Positions 27,619 to 39,707 of a DNA stretch of 64,000 nt are shown here, in pieces (positions within the stretch are counted from its first letter, which is position 1; every line of letters begins with the position of its first letter). The translations under genes were made by a program, and so were the position numbers. Where the stretch lies: assembly GCA_026874595.1 (NCBI GenBank), contig CM049322.1, forward strand, positions 40,852,840-40,916,839, read 5' to 3'. Below the pieces are notes generated by a model. That model saw nothing but the letters and a program-made list of their open reading frames with translations. It searched no databases and was not told the origin of the DNA. Source of the DNA: Sipunculus nudus. Lineage: Eukaryota; Annelida; Sipuncula; Golfingiida; Sipunculidae.

Positions 27619-29194
27619 AATGTATATAATCACCACTTTGTAGATATATCTAACTTTTTCTAGGATGTGTCTGATTTTTTTGTTCTATGGAATGTTGTCA
27701 AATATGGTTTTTAATGTCGGCGGGAAATGTTTGGTAGCTCCTTTGTACCGGATATAAAATTAGAAGTTTATGTTAGCGTAAATTACAAAACACATATACA
27801 GCAAGTGGCTCATGCCGAGACTGTTTATTGATTATATTATTTTGTTTGTATTTGTAAGGATACATTCTTAACAAGATGTTTTTATTGGGCCAACTTCAAC
27901 CTCAAAACAACTCATGAACAAGTTTTACAATTACAGTCACGAATTAGATCCCGAATAGCCTAATATTCGCCGCTATGCATAGATAATGGGGTACCGTTTA
28001 ACAAGATAATTGTTATTTACGGTATCCCCCGCATTTGCTTATCAGCGTCATCTAGTATTCAAACTTCGAACGGTATAAGATTTAAGATTCCTAGCTTTTT
28101 CGATTATGGTTAACTTTAATCATATTTCAACTCGTAGTGAAGCTTTATGAATTCCTGTTTGCGATCCATTCAAATGTATAAGAATATACAATGAAAATTA
28201 GCCAGTTTTATGCCCTTACTCAAACGTTCTGTTTTTCACTAAATGAATACAAGGTGGCGCTGATAAGCAAATGCGGGAATTACCATGAATAATCTATCCC
28301 ATATAATGTCAAAACGGAATACCATACAGTCAGAACGGAGGGTAATGCTGCATAATAAGAATCCTACACCTTTACTTCATTCATAAACCGTTTGAAGGCT
28401 ACTCATATGAGGGTAATATGTGGTGAATGAGATTCGAACTAAAACCATAGTTATTTATTCTTCCTGACAATACCGCAAAGTGCTTATAAGTACCATTAAA
28501 TGGTCATTTTTAATACAGAAAGGTTCTCCTAGATGTGTGATTCATCATAAATGATTAACTTTTTAATTCAGTTTTTGTTATTGTAATAATAAGAAAATCG
28601 TTATAGAAACAGAAGGTCCGTGTTAAAGATTTTAAACTAAGAATAGTTTCAAGGGTTAACACAAGATGTCGCTAATAAGCAACCGAAGCGATCTTAGGGT
28701 TTCAAGAAAGTCACACAGAATGTCATTCCATGTTCTGCTATGTTTCTGTTAATCTGAGAACTATTACCGGAGCACATACACATTATATATTTGCTACAGT
28801 CATACTTATCTTGTATGTAGAACATGGGTATTACAAGATTTGTATTTTATCTCCTGATACTTATTTACATGAATCATTAAAGATTTGTGTCAGATCACAT
28901 TTCGGGTGCACTAAGCATACCAGCGAGTGACTGAATATCGTACATTGTTCAGCTACCAAGTGCTATTTCACCTTTAACGCTTTGTACATGGATACATTGA
29001 AAACACCGCACATGTATAGATATATCATGAATATCAAAATTCAAATTACACAGATTTTGTCGTTTAAATATTTTTATATATTGCTATATATACACCATGA
29101 CCATTTGTAAATTGTTTTATTTACTATTTACATTTGAATGATTTCAGACGTGGCATTTGCATCTCATTTACCTGAATTTATTTTGAGTTAGTTT

Positions 29195-29242
<48 letters not shown>

Positions 29243-29600
29243 CTGGCTTTTAAGAAGTCCCATCGGACTTATTACACAGGTTTTATATATATATGCAGAC
29301 GTCACACATATTTACATTGTGTATATACCAAATCGTTGTGAAGCAGATGTCGTTTTCGACTCACTCAATCCTTAGATTTTTAAAATTTCAAACACCGTTT
29401 ATATTCATTATTTTTATTATCTTTTTTCCAGCTGCAGTAGAGAGTTAACAGAATGTTAATGTAAATGAATGTTGTTCATCATAAATGTTCATATCATGTA
29501 CCCTTGACCAGTTCTGACTGAGATTGTAAATAAACATATCTTTTTTATACCCTTCGTTGAATAAAATATAGATTGTTTTGTTAGTGACTTTTGTCAAAAT
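27619..29600 (+). other. Probable RTK 3' UTR
   Basis: No ORF of interest. AATAAA hexamers occur only at 29529-29534 and 29560-29565 (ATTAAA variants near 28494 and 28876), suggesting a long 3' UTR ending near 29.55-29.6 kb. A (TA)n run lies at 29199-29239. Confidence 0.45.
29529..29565 (+). promoter_or_regulatory. Two candidate poly(A) signals
   Basis: AATAAA at 29529-29534 and 29560-29565. They are the first canonical hexamers found after the RTK stop. Confidence 0.4.
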
Positions 29601-30193
29601 CCCTGATGGAAAATGTGTTTTAACGTGTTTTAAATTACTGTTACTGATAACACCCGCAGCCCTAACTATCCGGAACTCGAAACAAACGTCATGTTATCTA
29701 TCGTTTCCCTGATTCTTTTCGGAATTGGTCAGGAAATATTTTTAGCAATTCGTATAATTATTATATTTTGATATGCCATCTGATTTTGGGATTATCTCAG
29801 ATGGACGCTGTTCATGTTATGAAAGACGCTGTCGTATCTTTTTGCCTCGCCCGAATAATATAAACATGAAACACCTCGTACGACTTTTGATAAATGGAAC
29901 AAACGTACGCAGAGTTGATACGATGTTAAAAAATAATTCAGAAAAGGGAACTTGTAATTCTAATATTTGTAATTCTCATGTTTGTTATGCTCATGTTTCC
30001 CGTCAGTATTTTTTTTCGTATATCTTAAAAAGGGCAGGCTATACGGGAAAAGTTATCGATTATTGATAAAGCTAGGACAAAAGAAAGCTAACAGTAGATT
30101 CTAACACTAGATTAAAAACGCAGCAACGCAGACCTGGTTCAGAGATCAGAGGCGTAGACAGGATTTACCCAAGGGAAATGCTTAGGACGGCGC

Positions 30194-30292
30194 GCGGTGT
30201 GTGTGTGGGGGGTGGGGGTGGGGGGGGGGGGGAGGGGGGAGGGGGGGAGATGGGAAGGGGGGGGGGGAGGGGGGAGGGGGTGAGATGAGGGA
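30194..30292. repeat. G-rich low-complexity tract
   Basis: About 100 bp dominated by runs of 3-9 G separated by T or A. The proline-rich minus-strand open frames here are artefacts. Confidence 0.85.
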
Positions 30293-31288
30293 TTGGCCGC
30301 GGGCATACATGCTTGGCGAATGGTCCACACTCATACATATAAATATATAATGTTTGTGTGTATGCTTAAAATTGTATGTTGTGTAAGAGAGTGGAGTCTG
30401 AAATCCAAGAAATCCTAAAATTGGAATATTTTTGTAATATGTTGATACCAAAACAAGAACAATAGGTGTTACAACATGAATGAAGATTGAGAATGGGTGA
30501 AAAATGTCAATTATTAAATCAACGTATTAGTCATTTGTTAAAGTCGCATGATTCCTCATCTCCAGTTTCCTATTAATCTCATGACAGATTCAGAATTATG
30601 TCCCCGAGATCTCTTTGTATAAATTGTTGAAGATGAAAATGTACTGTGATGAAACTAGGTTGACATGCAAAACTGACTCTGCACTCAATAACCCCAAGTT
30701 TCCCAAAGTCATTCTGTCTCATAATTCACAGCCATAAAATAACAACATTTAAGAATATTGAACTGAGCAAGAGGATGTCCAACCGGCAAATTGAAATAAT
30801 ATAAACGCTTTAATCACTCATATTATTGTTTATAATTGGCGGTCATTGCCTGTACTCAGTTACCCTACATTTTGTGAGAACTCCCAGCATCAATTGTCCA
30901 ATAAAGGGTAGTGAAGTCTATCCATTTTAAACAAAGAAATCCCGGCCATTGACGCACGCAAGTCAACTCTGAACTGACGGCTCAGGTCGGCTTTGAGCGG
31001 TGAATGGAACGTCTTATTGTATGAAGCTGTTAGTGTTATATTTGTACAATAGTGCGAGCTAGGCGGTTTCGGGGGTACAGTGTGGCTATTGTGTCGGGTG
31101 CCGCCGCGGTCTCATCGCCAACGAATCCCGTAAGATGAACAAGGGCTGAATTAAGTTGTGTTATCAAGGATATTAATGTCGTCATATTCCAGGGTAAACA
31201 GTGGCTTTCTTCACACTGAACGCTCTCAAGGGGATTACGCGTACACCAGTAACAGTATGGGCTTGGTGTGTTGTACATTCGATTCCAT

Positions 31289-31347
<59 letters not shown>
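31289..31347. repeat. (TC)n microsatellite
   Basis: About 27 CT units. Confidence 0.9.
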
Positions 31348-31348
<1 letters not shown>

Positions 31349-31351
<3 letters not shown>

Positions 31352-31570
31352 CAAAGCTCTGGCTTATCTGACTTGCCGCCAGATGCCATTGTTGAAGTGT
31401 TTTTTTTTTATTAATTTAGCGGACCCCCACATATTATAGCCTAAACATGTTTATATAAACAAAACAAGGAACCTGTGTGCGGTGATATCCACCTTTTCTG
31501 GCCTATTTTTTTAGAAAAGCTCCAAAAGATTACCTTTAGTTTGTGAAGGTCAGATAGGTAATTGGGCCCC
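31349..31570 (+). mobile_element. MITE family A, partial copy 2a
   Basis: Right half of the family A element (from CAAAGCTCTGGCTTATCTGA to AATTGGGCCCC). It abuts the (TC)n run and shares a single TTAA (31571-31574) with the full copy that follows. Confidence 0.75.
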
Positions 31571-31574
31571 TTAA

Positions 31575-32036
31575 AGGTTCCCGTTCACCTACCTTTAAAA
31601 AAGTGATTTCTGGCTTCCTTTGTGTATATATTAAAGATCTCAGGGTAATTTTGGTTGTGAAAAGTTCTTATAAAGCCTTCAGGAAGGATGTTTGAATTTG
31701 TTTATCAACAACATGTTTGTAAACACAGCAATGTTGACAAACGGGAAAACATGTAACCTTCGGTAGTAGGTTGCATATATGCGGAGGCAGAAAGGTCACT
31801 TGTTGCAAAGTGCCATTTGCAAAGCTCTGCATGGCTTATCTGACTTGCTGCAAGATGCTCTTGTTGAATTTGTTTTGATTATTTTGGCGGGCATCCACAT
31901 ATTATAAACACGTTGAGATAAACAAAACAAGCAGCCTGTGTGCGGTGATATCCGCGTTTTTTTTTTACCAAATTTTTATATAAGCTCCAAAAGATTACTT
32001 TTAATTTATAAAGGTCAGATAGGTGATTGGGCCCCA
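31575..32036 (+). mobile_element. MITE family A, copy 2b
   Basis: Full-length copy, left end AGGTTCCCGTTCACCTACCT, right end GATAGGTGATTGGGCCCC. The right TTAA has decayed to ATAA. Confidence 0.78.
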
Positions 32037-32455
32037 TAAATTATTTTTGAATGTTATTTAAAATTAAGACCCCCTTGCGATATAACGCATGCCCCTTTCC
32101 TCAACTGGTTTGATCTATCTGACCCCACCACTGTATGTTATAACCTCTTCTTTATACTGGACACTGGAGTGTGCGTTCTTATTACCATTGTAATAGAACC
32201 ATGCAATCACAAAACTGTCAGGTCATCGAAGTATTAGCAGTGTTCTTTGACTTGGGCCTTTGGTCACATGACCAATATCACATGACACTGGGGTCTCTCT
32301 GGGGCCTCTGGAGCGGGCTCAAAGTCTGGTGACTAAATATCAACAAATCACTCCGTGCACACAGGGACGTGGGTATCATTTTAATACTCATGCTATCGAT
32401 ATAACATTAGGTCTAACATCATGGTGTATGATTAGAGGGTCGTAGCTGTGTAAGT

Positions 32456-32528
32456 AGAGAACGTCTTTGCTCACGTCTGTTCAAACCACGCTCATTGATA
32501 TTAGGAAAGTCGGCTTGCCACCGCACAG
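32456..32528 (+). other. Candidate 5' non-coding exon (possibly of LRR-Ig B)
   Basis: Sequence ends ...CCACCGCACAG|GTAAGTCC, a near-perfect donor at 32529. LRR-Ig B needs an upstream non-coding exon because its ATG follows an acceptor directly. Start of the exon is unknown; the link is a guess. Confidence 0.2.
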
Positions 32529-33590
32529 GTAAGTCCTGTATTAATTAGCCTGTATTGCAATTCGTCTTACCTGTTGTAAGTTATGTGACTCTGACTGAAT
32601 GCACGTTTTTGTCACGTGTTATATCGTGTCTGGGTTTATGTATGGTTTGCCATAATACCACACAGGATTGCTGGTCAATAGTCAGTAAATATTGTACTAG
32701 TAGACAACTGTTTGGAAACATGTCCAATTTGCTGTTTTTTGTCTATTTTCACTATTTGGTCCCCTTTTATAGACATACAGTACATATATTCAACGCGAGA
32801 TGTCTTTAAAATATAATGGAAAGCCTAATATGTTCTTTTTAGTTTTGCGTATTTATTTATTTTTGGTGTGTGTTGGGGAAGGGGGGATCTTGCATGATAT
32901 GGTCAATGCCATTGCCCCTGCTCCATCACTGTAAAAATGTCAGTTGTTATCATAGGTTGTTTACGTTGTGTGTGTTTGCGGTGTTCAAGTCTGAAGAGAG
33001 AGAGAGAGAGAGCCGTATAGGGTCTAGATTTATTTGAATGTTATGAACTGATTGATTCTGTTTTGATTTATGCAAAGTAATGCATTCAAAATTCTTGTCG
33101 TCGTATGTTTAGTATTCTTTAGGTCACCCTTAGTTTAAATAAGAAATATTAAATAATTTTGATGTAATCATGCAACAAAAATTACAAAGATTAAAAAACT
33201 ACTTTTTAGCAACCTGTATTACATGTTTATCAAATAATAAAACTGCATGAAATGCAATTTAGTCTTATGCATAATGACAACATTCTGTAAGAGACTGGCA
33301 TATGTACCTAGTGGTTGCATTTTTGCACGACCTATGGGGAATGTGGGGATTGTCATAAAGAGGTTGGGTTCAGTTAATATTTTTGTTAATGGTGATTCTA
33401 ATGATAATTATTATGATGATAGTTGTTATTTCTTTCAAACAATTATTGAAAATATTCAAACATCAAATCATATTTCAAATACTTTGAAGACTATACAGAA
33501 AAAAAGTCATTTGATAACAAGATATATAACTTAATATCAGCTTTTACAATAAGAGTCTTATAAACTACAAGTATAAAATGGCTATTCGTC

Positions 33591-33850
33591 TCAAAGCTCT
33601 GTCGTTTCACAGACCGGGTTCGGCTCTCGATTGGCATGGCTGGGTCTCCGCTGCTGGGATCGGTGAAGGGAATGTGGGTTGCTTCTGCCTTTGTGGCTGT
33701 TGGGGCTGTGGCTTTCCTGTAAAGTCACCGGTGCGGGTTGAAGGATGGCGGTCTCTCGCGGCTTCCTGCTCGGCTTGGTGGCATCACGTCTATTGGCTCT
33801 GCGAACAATGCTTAAGGAGCGCACAGGGCTGGGGTCTTGACCACACCAAC
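33591..33850 (-). CDS. Possible terminal coding exon of an unknown gene (GC-rich block)
   Basis: A GC-rich island in AT-rich surroundings. On the minus strand an acceptor-like GACCAGCTACAG precedes 33850 and an open frame runs 86 codons to TGA at 33593-33591. The peptide is rich in Ser, Arg, Pro, His and Gln (for example NSHKGRSNPHSLHRSQQRRP) with no domain recognised. No partner exon was found, so it may be an exon, a retrocopy or chance. Confidence 0.25.
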
Positions 33851-34466
33851 CTGTAGCTGGTCGACAAAGCGAAAAACAACTTAAATAAAAAAATCAATAA
33901 GTAAAAAACGAATCTTTGTACATTGTGTGAAGTAGACTACTTAACAAATTCATACAGCACGATTGCTCACTGATATATTATAAAACAATTAATATAAAAA
34001 CGATAGTCTTTATTTCAGTTTCAAACTGAAAACAGGTGACCATTTAATTGAATATCAGGATTCATGTCAGGATAAGATAGGTGTTTCAGGTAAAGACATA
34101 CTAATATAAAAATATGTACTCTCTTAAAACATGGTACAGGCATGTTTACTTTATCTTATACTGAAACATTCTACAAACTTGAACTTCAAGCATAAATTGG
34201 AAACATGTTTTGTCTTGAAATCAAACCCCACAATGTTTGCAAAAAATGGGTAAATTGATTTTTAATATCAACCTTTCAGACAGTATACATCGATGTATTG
34301 GCCCAGAATTACAGAATATCCATAACATCTTAAAAATAAAGCTTGCATGCATCATGGTCTGTCCTTTTTAACGATTTTAAATATAAAACCAAAGCTTAAA
34401 ACATAGAAACAAAACGGTGATACTGAATAATACATAAGATAAGATAGATACATCGTTGAACATTAA

Positions 34467-34923
34467 AGGTGCCCATTCACCTACATTTTGAAAAAAATGA
34501 GCGATTTCTTGATTCCTTTGTGCATATTTTAACGATCTAAGGGTAATTTTGGATGTGAAGAGTTCTTAAAATATCTTCATGAAGGATGTGTGAACTTGTT
34601 TAGCAACAAGATGTAGGTAAAACAGCAATGTTGACAAACGAGAAAACGTGTACCCTAAGGTGGTAGGTTGCATATATGCGGAGGTGGAAATTTCACCTGT
34701 TGCAAAACGCCACTTTCAAAGCTCTGGCTTATCTGACTTTCTGCCAGATGCCCTTGTAGAATCTGTTTTTATTATTTTGGCAGGCCCCAACATATTATAA
34801 ACACGCTGATATAAACAAAACAAGCAACCTGTGTGCGGTGATATCCACGTTTCTTGCCTATTTTTTAAACGCTATAAGGGATTACCTTTAAGTTGTACAG
34901 GTCAGATAGGTGATTGGGCCCCT
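34467..34923 (+). mobile_element. MITE family A, copy 3
   Basis: 457 bp with clean TTAA on each side (34463-34466 and 34924-34927). Left AGGTGCCCATTCACCTACAT, right TGATTGGGCCCCT. Best-preserved copy for defining the family. Confidence 0.85.
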
Positions 34924-35892
34924 TTAAGATAAGCAGCGTCAAACACTCACGCGCCTACCTTACCACACATCACTATCAGGTCAACAGAATGCCCGAAGGA
35001 GTCCGTGACTGCAAATATACTAGTATACTCACTTATATCAGTCACCGATCTATAAGTATCAAACCAAGATGAAAAAAGGATCTTATGACTAAATGTAAAT
35101 ACAGATAATCAATATTCAATGGAACAAGGTTCAAAGTTGCACGCGCTCACCATGTACATGCAGTCAATGGATAATAAACACACAATGAGTATAACTCATA
35201 TGACGCCGCAAATCCTTGTTAAAGACACATTGAATCTTTAAATGTTATGGCCCCGCATGTAATGTTAGTGTCAGTGATGTTTTGCCTTTTAAATATGCGT
35301 TTCATTTTTGCTGAGTCACTGTACAAAGAGTTGAGTTTTGTGTACAGTAACCGTATACGTAAAGGTACTGGGTAGGCTTTGATTTACATGGCTGAATGGA
35401 GAAAACTGCTCCGAAATGGATCGAAGTCAAAGTCAATTGTCAAATTATCTAAAACCAAAGTGTTTAAACTGTGGATTAAATATGTGACACATATCAAACC
35501 ACATCCCTACACCATGCACGTTGGGTATTATTATCGTATATAATAAAATAAAAATACACATTCTTAGGAATGCAAGCCTCCGCCATGTCGGGGTCCCTGT
35601 TGTTGGGTGCTCCCAATACCGTATATGCATTCACTAATTCGGCCCATATTCTCAAGTTCATTACCGAAACGTGACTGCATATTTACGAATATTCCTTGAA
35701 GGCGTTCCTGAATCTGGGTCTTGTGCCGGAACCAAACCAAAATCTGATCGATTATCCATTAGCCCATTTCTGAAAAAGCTTAAAAATGTCATGAGATTCC
35801 AATCAGGAGTTATGTTGTGGACACACAAACACGCTTCCCACACAAATGCACACAAACACACGAACACAAGAAAGGCAATAAATATAGTGTTA

Positions 35893-35978
35893 CCGGATTT
35901 CTGGTCGTCTGGACTTCTGGTCGTCCGGATTTCTGGTCGTCCGGACTTCTGGTCGTCCGGACTTATGATCGTCCGGAT
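35893..35978. repeat. 16-bp tandem repeat (TTCTGGTCGTCCGGAY) x5
   Basis: Five units with few mismatches. A 16-bp unit shifts reading frame each copy, so the apparent coding frames on both strands are not meaningful. Confidence 0.85.
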
Positions 35979-36365
35979 TCTGTTAACTTTTACACCCAAA
36001 CAGCCATAAAAGGTCTTGGTAGAATGGCCTTGGAAGGCTGCTTTTCCATGTACGCGTCAGTTTCTGCATATCATCTATGCGTTTGCCGCGGCACACACAC
36101 GTCTTGTTGTCAAGCCTCACGCCATTAACTCTTTTTTCTGCATAGCAACGGTATATCATAGTATTATCAGAAGTCAGGTTGGTTGATCCTAAGTCACACA
36201 TTTCTGGCCAAAATATGGTCCTTGTACTGTGGGAAGACTGGTCATACAGGTCGGGTTCTATGAGGTGGAATTCCCATGCATACGCCGGCCGTGTGGCAAA
36301 TAAAAAACCGACATGCGAAATCGCACACATGAAAATAGTACATGGCTTTTTAATTTGTTGGGGCG

Positions 36366-37245
36366 CTCCATTCGCAGCGGTTATACAATGCGATCATATC
36401 AGACATCGTTTCGTGTAACCGCTGCTATAGTCTGTTCCATAAGAGGGTGCCCATTGAAATTTGGCAATATTTTCATAAACTGGCAGATTGTTTTCAGATG
36501 GAATGTTGCAATGAAGGAATGGGGTGTTGGTCTAATTTACAGTAATTAAATTGTATAATAATATATAGTAAAATATTAAAGCAATGCAATTAAATTGATA
36601 TATGAGACGACAGTTTTTTACAACACCTCAACCCCATTCAGGTCAAGATCACCGGTCACATGCTCAAACAATTGCACTTGAAAGCACCTGATTGGCTTAT
36701 ACCTGTTCATAAATATTCTAAAAAATACAGTTGTCTGCAAGCTATAGCAGCCGCCATGTCACTTGACCAAAAGATTTAGAAGAACCAGAGGGTTGCAAAA
36801 TATTTATATTGGTTTTTGTTATGAGGTTTTACATCTCATATTAGGCATTGGTCCCTCATCAGCTTTTAATTTCAGAGAATAATTGCCAAATTTCAGTGGG
36901 CACCCTAACGAGGAACAGACTTTAGGTATGGCAAGGCTCTCTGGGCAGGAATACCAGGGTGCGCCCAGAGCACAGAATTGTTATCAGACCACTGAAAGCG
37001 TGATATTACATTGTGCATCCAGTCCACATTTTAACTATGCGACACCCGCTAATGGGTCTGATAACACCCGTTCTGGCAAAGGGCCAAGTGTCAGACCAAT
37101 GAGAGCTTGTGTCCCGGTGTTATCAATCCCACGAGAGCGGGTGTTCCATGTTTAAAATTTGGACTGGATTCACAATGTAAAACAATGCTTTCAGTGGAAA
37201 TACTAAGCAGCGGTTACACGAAACGATGTCTGGGACGACTACAGT
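36366..37245. mobile_element. Foldback MITE family B, copy 2, split by a nested element
   Basis: Left terminal hairpin at 36366-36424 (CAGCGGTTATACAATG ... GTGTAACCGCTG) and the remainder at 36926-37245. In the remainder, CCACTGAAAGCG ... GACACCCGCT near 36990-37050 is mirrored by AGCGGGTGTTCC ... GCTTTCAGTGG near 37135-37197, ending in AGCAGCGGTTACACGAAACG. Confidence 0.75.
36425..36925. mobile_element. MITE family E, nested inside foldback element B copy 2
   Basis: About 500 bp with inverted ends of about 45 bp: CTATAGTCTGTTCC then AGGGTGCCCATTGAAATTTG on the left, complement on the right (36880-36924). Its inside shares a block with 9531-9700. No ORF. Confidence 0.7.
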
Positions 37246-37529
37246 GCTGCGGGAATGGCGTAACTTGTTGGATTTTCGACGCAGGCAAACGCATGGCAAA
37301 ACGCGTGTATGGAAAAGCATCCGTTTCCTGACAATCTGGTTGAGCGACGTCCAAATGATGTCACAGACGCAACGCGAAGGACGTTCCATTGTGACGTCAT
37401 CAATTCCCTTACTTGCGTTGTTACCAAGGCTTGATATGTATAGGTCACAAGTTACAAAATCAGTGTTTTCTAATATTTGGTTTTTATTCTTGTGGAATAA
37501 CTCTAAACAAACACGGTAAGGAATTATTT

Positions 37530-37665
37530 TCATCCCAGTTAATAACCTCCGTCAAGTGGGGGGGGGGGGGGGGGGGGGGTTGTCTGTGAACAGCATTACT
37601 CAAAAAGTTATTAATGGTAGCTCGGCAATGATTCAAGGAACAATTGGTTTATTGGAATGAGCTCG
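37530..37665 (+). repeat. Interspersed repeat fragment with poly-G run
   Basis: TTGTCTGTGAACAGCATTAC ... TAGCTCGGCAATGATTCAAG matches 37990-38235 in part. About 23 G lie at 37558-37580. Confidence 0.6.
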
Positions 37666-37989
37666 TAGTGTTTTATTTGGTTTTTATAACACATTTGTTT
37701 ACACGCAGGACGTAGCTTTGTTTTGCGAGTCGTGACGTCACAGAGGACAATCAGTGACGTCACTCAGTGACGAGTCAGTAAATCAACGTACAAAATGGGG
37801 GCTATGGATGATGTTCGTTGTGTTTATAGTCCTGGGCCCTGTTGCAATAAGAATGTAAACAACTTAAGCCCCGCATGGGAGATATTTGGAGCTAGGCCCA
37901 AAACCTTACTTAGACAAGCTCGAGATTTAAGTCTGTAGCAGTAACGCTGTTTCAGCAAAGACCGGCCTAGCTCGCTGGAAATCCCCTTT

Positions 37990-38235
37990 TCAGCTCCACC
38001 TTTTGGTGTCTGTGTGTTTCCTTGTCTGTTGGCAGTATTACTCCAACAATTTTCAACGGATTTTAATAAAATGTTTAGGATAGCTCGGCAATGATACAAG
38101 GGACAATTGATCAAATTTTTTGGGTGATCCGGATCACCATCTGATTCATGGAATTTTATAAGGAAAATTGCTGCACCTCTGACATTGCCATATCTGGGGG
38201 TGATGATCTGCCTTGGCGGAGGTCTACACTATCTG
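37990..38235 (+). repeat. Interspersed repeat
   Basis: Second member of the same family (TTGTCTGTTGGCAGTATTAC, TAGCTCGGCAATGATACAAG, GGGTGATCCGGATCACC, CTTGGCGGAGGTCT). GGGTGATCCGGATCACC is itself palindromic. Confidence 0.6.
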
Positions 38236-38629
38236 CGCACATTCCTAGTTCTACATTTTGTCTAGTTCTGCCTTAACAACCTCTTGTTTATTATGTTGTT
38301 TTGCCTCTAACAAAATGTCAACACAGATATTTGACAGGGAAATCATAGGGGTAATGGATTGGATTATAAGCCCCATTCAGCTGCATTTCGCCGCAACGTC
38401 TAAGGCCATGTGCGTTACAAAAAATTTCGAATACAAATTTCCATCATCATATGGGGGTGGGGGACACTTGTATTATCAATTTAAATGTGATTATAACAAT
38501 ACACAGACGCAAAGTTATTAATGCAGTGTTCCCAATGTGATTTCTTCTTCGGGGAATTCTGATATCTCTCGACTGATAATTTCATACAATTCCTCGGCTA
38601 TGTACACTGCAGGCCACGAAATAATAATA

Positions 38630-39010
38630 TTGTTCTACCGACTACAGGAACAAAAAAAATGGTGCAAGTTTTTTTTCTTTATCAGCTGAGAAACAAGACG
38701 TGAATTTTGCCAGCTGCTTACAGAAATATAAACATTTACTTCAGTCATTAAAATGGTTTATATCATGATTATCATCAACATAAAATTTAGGTCATTTTGA
38801 AACCTTTTAGAAATCTTTTTGGGAATTTGTGAAAATTAGCAATATTACTAAGGGCCTTGTCTTCATTTTCCATGGAAAAAAAATTATACACGACAAATTG
38901 GAGCGGTGAATGCGTAGAACAAACTTTATTTGGCATGGCCTCAATAAACAGTATACATTTGTACAGTCTACATATTACTTTGACCGGGACTGTAGCTCCG
39001 TTCTTTTGTG
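38630..39010 (+). repeat. Interspersed repeat family F, copy 1
   Basis: Shares with 44690-45260 and 59160-59545 the blocks TTTATCAGCTGAGA-CAAGA, AAATTAGCAATATTAC and CGAATGCGTAGAACAA-CTTTATTT. Non-coding. Confidence 0.6.
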
Positions 39011-39198
39011 AATCCAAACACCAAATCACTCCGTTTCGTCAATGACCCTCAGAGATGTAGGACACGTGTACACGTATCCTTTTAAGCCGACCATTATATA
39101 ACATTGGCAAATATCGTGTTGACTGTTACATCATGGTCACGACTTTATATGTCAAAACATAAACATCTCCGGCAGCTTAAGACTACACTTCTTACGGA

Positions 39199-39582
39199 GT
39201 GGTTGCACAATGACGTCATCCGACTTCTCCTTTCTTGTAACCGCTGCTTTGTATAGCAAGATTCTCTAGGTTCGACCACCAGGGTGAGCACAGAGCAAAG
39301 AAGTGTAAACAAACCATTGGCCTGAAAACTTCGTTTCCGGTACAGGGCCAAGAATCAGACCAACGGTAGCAGGTGTCCCGGCGTAATCTGTCCTTCAAAA
39401 GCTGGTGTCGCAAGTTTAAAATTTGAAGCTGCATGATTAGTGCTATATCACGCTCTCTTTAGTCTTATTACACTACTTTGCTCTCTGCTAACCCTGGTGG
39501 CCGAACCCAGACAATCTTGCTATACAAGGCAGCGATTACACGAAAAGACATCTGGGACTACTGCAATGTATAACCGTTGCAA
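39199..39582. mobile_element. Foldback MITE family B, copy 3 (full length, just upstream of LRR-Ig B)
   Basis: Nearly the whole 380 bp folds on itself. The left arm has GTAACCGCTGCTTTGTATAG, GGTTCGACCACCAGGGTGAG; the right arm has CCTGGTGGCCGAACCCAGAC, CTTGCTATACAAGGCAGCGA. Ends 125 bp before the ATG exon. Confidence 0.8.
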
Positions 39583-39707
39583 AAGGGGCGTAATTAAGAC
39601 AATCTTGAAACATTTTTTACCAAACATTTCTGTTCGAGAGCAAGTTATTATATAAAATGACTAACATATAACCATGCCGCTTGTAAATTTTTTTTTATCT
39701 TTTCAGA

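Noticed and set aside
30139..30451. Proline-rich minus-strand open frames
   Set aside because: Direct translation of the G-rich tract.
31036..31278. 80-codon minus-strand frame with several cysteines
   Set aside because: Moderately coding-like composition but no acceptor with matching phase, no domain and no neighbour exon.
35661..36128. Overlapping open frames of about 100 codons on both strands
   Set aside because: They depend on the 16-bp tandem repeat and have no domain or splice context.
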